The notes under the pieces are model-generated. The model worked only from the letters and a program-made list of their open reading frames with translations, was not told where the DNA came from and searched no databases. A DNA stretch of 64,000 bases from assembly GCA_018296165.2 (NCBI GenBank), contig JACKQL020000002.1:620001-684000 (forward strand), given 5' to 3'. A program made the position numbers and the translations under genes. Origin of the DNA: Termitomyces sp. T153 (Eukaryota; Basidiomycota; Agaricomycetes; Agaricales; Lyophyllaceae). Positions 59,805-64,000 of this stretch are shown piece by piece; the stretch's first letter is position 1; the number at the start of each line of letters is the position of its first letter.

Positions 59805-60935
59805 TCACTCCCTCCCCGGACCCCCCGGCAACCCAACCCCCAGGTCGACCTCCATCTGGGCCCGCACCACCGCTAAGATCTCCGCCAACCCCGGCAATGC
59901 CTCCCCCGCATCAGCCGCCACCTCCCACCACGATCCCGGGACCACCGCATTGCGCCGCCAATGCCCCGCCAGCAACCTCTCCAACCGCGCCATCCCCTGC
60001 TGCAACTCCGGAGGCTGGACTGCGGACCCCTGCGTCAACCCGTCCTGAATCGACGTGAACGCTGCGGAGGCACCGTCCAAGAGGACCCGATGCTCCCGCA
60101 CCCAGCCTAAACTCAGAAAATGAACCGTCAATAACAAACGGAGGAACGGGAGACAACTCACGAAGGATCCCCACGCGACCCGAGGCGGCCTCGTTGGCCA
60201 ACCAATCCTCCCTCCGCCTCGCCACCTCCAGCTCCGCCCACAACGCATCCCCCTCCAGAACTCATCCCCACCCCTCCGCTTCCCCCACAGGCTGCCCCTC
60301 CACCTGCGCCAGACGCTCCCGCAAACCCCACACCTCTAGCGCTCGCTCCGTCGCCACGCACACCAAAGTATTCCTCTCCCGCTCCATCACTTCCTTCTCC
60401 GTCCGCGCCGCGTCACGATCCTCCCTCGCCCGTCGGAGCTCACCCTCCCGTACTGCCAACGACGTCGTCAAGGCCTCCACCTGTTTGCGAAGGAAGACCT
60501 CCGTGATTGAAGGAATCGGCGCGGGGGGACTCGACGACCGCTCCGAGGGGATGCCCGGGACAGGAGAAAAGAGGGAGGACTCCGGAGGCCCCGCCGACAA
60601 CTCACGCCCACGCGGCCTCTTGCTGGGTCCCGCCCCCGAGGGCGGGGAAGCTCGACGCTTCCCCCAAACCATCGCCGAGGACGCCCCCTTCCCCTTTGGC
60701 ATCGCGGGACAAAACTTGGTCCGCTTTGGAACCCCCGGAAAATCCACCACTACTACTACAGACGATTCTACAGGAACCCCGTCAACCATCCCGAAAGGAA
60801 AAGTCGACAACACTTACAACTCTGGTCCCTAACGCTACCCCGGTGCCGACGCTTGAACTCCTCACCCCCACTGTCATACACCACCACCTCGTCTAAATCG
60901 GCGGGAGAAACCACTGGAACGCTGGGGGAAGACAT
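59805..60935 (-). pseudogene. Spliced antisense ORF in LTR element, coiled-coil protein
   Basis: Three exons join in frame: 60935-60818, 60755-60162 and 60106-59805 (introns GTAAGT...TGTAG, 62 bp, and GTGAGT...TTTAG, 55 bp), giving 337 codons with a single in-frame TGA at 60262-60264 where CGA (Arg) would fit. The protein starts MSSPSVPVVSPADLDEVVVY and DSGGEEFKRRHRGSVRDQS. It then has a Pro/Ser/Arg-rich linker with a nuclear-signal-like GPSKRPRGR and a long Glu/Arg-rich coiled coil (EALTTSLAVREGELRRARED and on). The C-terminal helical domain has HRVLLDGASAAFTSIQDGLT and LERLLAGHWRRNAVVPGSWW. I know no function. Opposite orientation to the element and the presence of introns suggest a captured gene rather than an element gene. 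Confidence 0.62.
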
Positions 60936-61145
60936 GACGAAATTTGGGAAACCCCGGGGCACGCCCAAAGCTTTTAATTGATTGAGGAGGACCCTGACGA
61001 AACGGCGGCCGCGCTTCGACTTCGTCTCCCACGCCGCTATCACTCGCTGCGGATTGATCAATATTGCTCGGCTTCGACTCCCACGCCCTGCCGATCCCCG
61101 TCCTGCCCCGCGTCTCGAAGGGTCTCAACGCTGAAAAGGGGGTGA

Positions 61146-62299
61146 TGTCACGACCCGTTCCCCGAAACCCCGCACATCGTCCATCAAACCCCCGAACCCC
61201 CAAAAGGACCCCCAACGCTCCGCCGAACTTCCGCCCATGCCCCGCACCTACTTCGGCTAACTCCGATGCCTCCCCGGCTAACTCCGACGGCCCCCTGGGC
61301 CAACTTCGGTGCCTGCCCCGCAGCCACTGACACTTACCCTGGGCTTCCCAAACCCCGAGAACCACCCCCGCTATTCCCGATCTTCACCACCCATCATTAA
61401 CTCAACACCCTGCTTCCTCCGACCTATTCCGAAGTATCACGACAACCTCGGGGCAACCCGCGTTCTCCAATGATCCCATCAACGTATCAGCGCGGCACGA
61501 TCTTTGATCACAACCAACACCCGCCCACTCCGTCAAGCCCCGCCAAGCCCCGCCGCCACAGCCGACGTACCCCGAAGTCCTCCGGTAGTCAGTATATAAG
61601 TCATCGAGTAACTCTTCGTACTCTAGTCTTGATATTGCTTAATGTTACCTATGGTCTGATTGTTTCCTTTTTGTGTTTTGTGTTTCGTGTCCCATTCTCC
61701 TTACTCTCAGTCTCCCAGTCTTATCTCAGTCTCCCGGTCTTATCTCAGTCTCCCGGTCTTATCTTGTCTCCATTTTGTTATCGTTCTCATTATTGTTTCG
61801 TATCTCCACTTGAATCTACTCCTGTTCCATATTGTCTCGTCCGACGCTGTCTCGGTGACTCCGTCAGACCATTGTGCCCAAGTCTTCATCAACCCTAACA
61901 ACCTCACGAACTCCGCGATTACAATTACGAACCCCGACACTCCTTTACCAGGTCCGAACCTCACTCTTCGCTCGGTCCCGGACTCCATCAGCTCCAAATG
62001 ATCTCCTATCAAACCCCGGCTCCGTCCCCATTGATCACACAGCCACCTACCTCCCTTGCTTCCGCAAATCTCCCGTACGGCCTTCTGCCTGAACCCCGCC
62101 AAGACCGTCTCGTTTCCCCACAATCCGACTTCTCCGGACCTTCCTGGATCTGTCTGGATCACATCTCCCCAACTACCCGCGCAACCCACCCGGACCCGGA
62201 ATGTCTTCGAGTGTTCGGTTACCAATGCAGGGGAATCACGCCCGCCTAGTAAGGACTCACCCAGTGCAGCTGAGCCCCCGGGGTCAGCGGAACCTGACA
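61146..62299 (+). repeat. Right LTR of CpG-rich element
   Basis: 1154 bp. I count about 17 differences from the left LTR, all transitions and nearly all at CpG positions. It ends GAACCTGACA and is followed by the target duplication GTATC. Confidence 0.92.
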
Positions 62300-63955
62300 G
62301 TATCCTTGATGGCACAATTGACAGGAGTTCTCTTGGCACATTGTTTAAGGAATGTCAATATATTTGTTGCATGAATGCATTTCATGAATATTCACATAAT
62401 TTCCTTTGTCAGGTACAGTATCACCTGATTTCTCATAGATATGCAGTAGATGCTCACAACTTTCTTTCTCAGGTACAGTATCATCTAAATGTCATCAAAG
62501 GAATGGGCCTGGAGGACCTTGAAACCCTTGAACATGTCTTCAGCATGTCCAATCAACTCGCTCCCATGACTTGCTACATGTCCAAACATCACTGACATGT
62601 GTTCATTGACCTTTTCTTCCATCAATGGGACAAAGAGAAGTATGAAAATCTTGGTACCATGCTTTTTAACAATTACAAACAGGCATTGCATATGATCAAC
62701 AATGGACCAGAACTTGAACAAGCAAAGAAAGAATTCAATATTCAAGAAGGTGATCTAGAACAATGGTGGCTTGATGAGAAAGAGTATTTTTTGACATTGA
62801 GAAAGAAACCTGAGGAGCATTTGCTTAAGATTTCTTATGTTGAATGTTTTTGTGAACTTTGAGAGGCTGAGTAACACATCACTCTCTCAACTTCAGAACA
62901 TATCTGATAGATCTTGACATCAGGAAAAAGTATTGATTAGCAAATAGCTGATTCTTGTTCTTGATTACTACCCTGGATAATGCATCACAGGAAACCTATG
63001 TGTTGTCACTTTCAGCTACTTGGAAGCAAGAGATGGAATGCTTGCATGCAGATGAGTGTTGTGATCAACTGACCCATGATGTCATACTTCTGGAGGAAAA
63101 GCTTGGAATCACTTGTGAATAGTGCTGCATATTTTCATCTCTTGATTTCCTGGAGATTTCAAAGTATATATCTAGAAGACAGTATGAGAAGGCAGTAGAC
63201 AAGCTCTAGAAGACTATTTGAATTGCAGAAACTCAACCTCAGCTATACTGGTAATGCTTCATTTTACTCATTTACAAAGCATGCTAATTTTATTGAAGAC
63301 TACAAGATGCAATCACATATTGCCAAGTCACTCCAAGTGTGCTGTCAGGCCATCTGTAATGCAGTTGCTGCATACAATAGAGCAGCCCTTGCCCTTAACC
63401 CACCAAAGCTGACTCTTGATTGGTCCTGAGTATCTCATTACACTTTTCTCAAGGACTTTTTGCTCATCAGAGAGACCAACTGCAACATCAGTGATAGGCT
63501 ATGGTCCAAGGTAGTGATCTTAAGAAGGATCAAAAGCTTAAATGCATGCACAAGGAAGTTGTTTGGTGCAATGTCAAATTTTGATGGCTCTATATGTCAA
63601 TTGTTGACAAAGAATGTCATTTTACTAAATACTTATAGCAAATGAAAGAAGAAGGCTCAAAAATTTATGGTGCTGGGAAAGAGTTCATCATGTGGTGTCA
63701 TCATATTAATGCCACACTGCTCATCAAAATAGCCAGAATCTATTCACTTCTAGGCTTTACAGTATACCTAGACCTGATATCAAGGAAGGTTCTATGTAGG
63801 TAAATACTCCAGTTGAAACAATTGAGATTGTAGAGATTAACTTGGAAAGTTTGGTAAGGTTGGATGATGACACCCCCAAAGTTGAGGAAGATGATGACAA
63901 GGAAGTAGAAGCTGTCAATGGTATCATCAACTTCTTAGGGGACCTTTCTATTAGT
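62300..63955 (+). pseudogene. KDZ-type transposase, 3' part
   Basis: Resumes exactly where the 5' part stopped. It reads GTIDRSSLGTLFKECQ, NAFHEYSHNFLCQVQ, KGMGLEDLETLEHVFSMSNQ, HQWDKEKYENLGTMLFNNYK, LEQWWLDEKEYFLTL, then AKSLQVCCQAICNAVAAYNR and LNPPKLTLDWS near 63400, and an acidic end (LDDDTPKVEEDDDK) near 63880. The Ser-Asn-x-Leu-Ala and Gly-Met-Gly-Leu-Glu-Asp motifs fit the KDZ family. A 60-bp in-frame duplication is present at 62395-62490. Stops near 63119, 63208 and 63427 may be introns or decay. The terminal repeat of the transposon is not visible before the window ends. Confidence 0.75.
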
Positions 63956-64000
63956 TGACAAACTCATATACAAAATTACATTTCTCAGTTTTTGCAATGA

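Larger units (their letters stand above)
55031..62299 (+). mobile_element. Young CpG-rich LTR element lacking gag-pol
   Basis: 7269 bp with two LTRs of exactly 1154 bp (55031-56184 and 61146-62299), both TGTCA...TGACA. The target duplication GTATC is perfect (55026-55030 and 62300-62304). A polypurine tract (GAAAAGGGGGTGA) directly precedes the right LTR, so the element reads on the plus strand. The 4.96-kb internal part holds no recognisable Gag, protease, RT or integrase. It contains a solo-LTR-like insert and a spliced ORF on the opposite strand. This fits a large non-autonomous LTR derivative (LARD). The GC- and CpG-rich sequence contrasts sharply with the older elements. Confidence 0.88.

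Overview
This is a eukaryotic window from a filamentous basidiomycete, most likely an agaricomycete. Genes carry many short introns (about 48-130 bp, GTNNGT...YAG). One gene has the DUF6533 architecture typical of Agaricomycetes. The mobile elements (copia, chromodomain Ty3/gypsy, a LINE fragment, KDZ transposase, non-autonomous LTR elements) are typical of repeat-rich agaricomycete genomes. I cannot name the genus. No bacterial features, CRISPR arrays, rRNA or credible functional tRNA genes were seen.

Layout. 1-8 kb: a small His-rich hypothetical gene (1221-2070, minus), the COP9 signalosome subunit CSN7 (2841-4043, minus, six exons), short repeats (TIR element, palindrome, SINE-like), and a DUF6533 membrane-protein gene (6510-8039, plus). 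8.4-10 kb: a truncated copy of an APH-family kinase gene and more small repeats. 10.06-29.06 kb: a four-deep nest of LTR retrotransposons. A minus-strand copia is split by an LTR element carrying a KH-like ORF. That element is split by a plus-strand chromovirus (TSD GCTTC), which is itself split by a related minus-strand chromovirus (TSD ACAAC). 29-33 kb: unassigned AT-rich sequence and a LINE endonuclease fragment. 33.2-34.1 kb: APH-like kinase with a frameshift.

35-53 kb is the main host block: a secreted double-psi beta-barrel (RlpA/expansin-like) protein (plus), a 1822-residue UBR1-type N-recognin (minus), a decayed small gene of unknown function, an organellar-type glutamyl-tRNA synthetase (minus), a GMC oxidoreductase (minus) and a serine carboxypeptidase (minus). 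No operon-like or biosynthetic cluster logic links them. CSN7 and UBR1 both serve ubiquitin-dependent proteolysis but are separated by about 32 kb and the nest. 53.4-64 kb: a KDZ transposase gene split by a young, CpG-rich 7.27-kb LTR element (TSD GTATC, two 1154-bp LTRs). The internal part has no recognisable gag-pol but carries a spliced ORF on the antisense strand.

Mutation pattern. The old elements (10-29 kb and the KDZ gene) are strongly depleted of CG dinucleotides, and many of their stops fit CGA to TGA changes. The two LTRs of the young element differ almost only by transitions at CpG sites. Together this suggests methylation-linked CpG decay as the main force eroding repeats here. 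The best candidates for undescribed biology are the KH-ORF LTR element and the CpG-rich LTR element with an antisense spliced gene.
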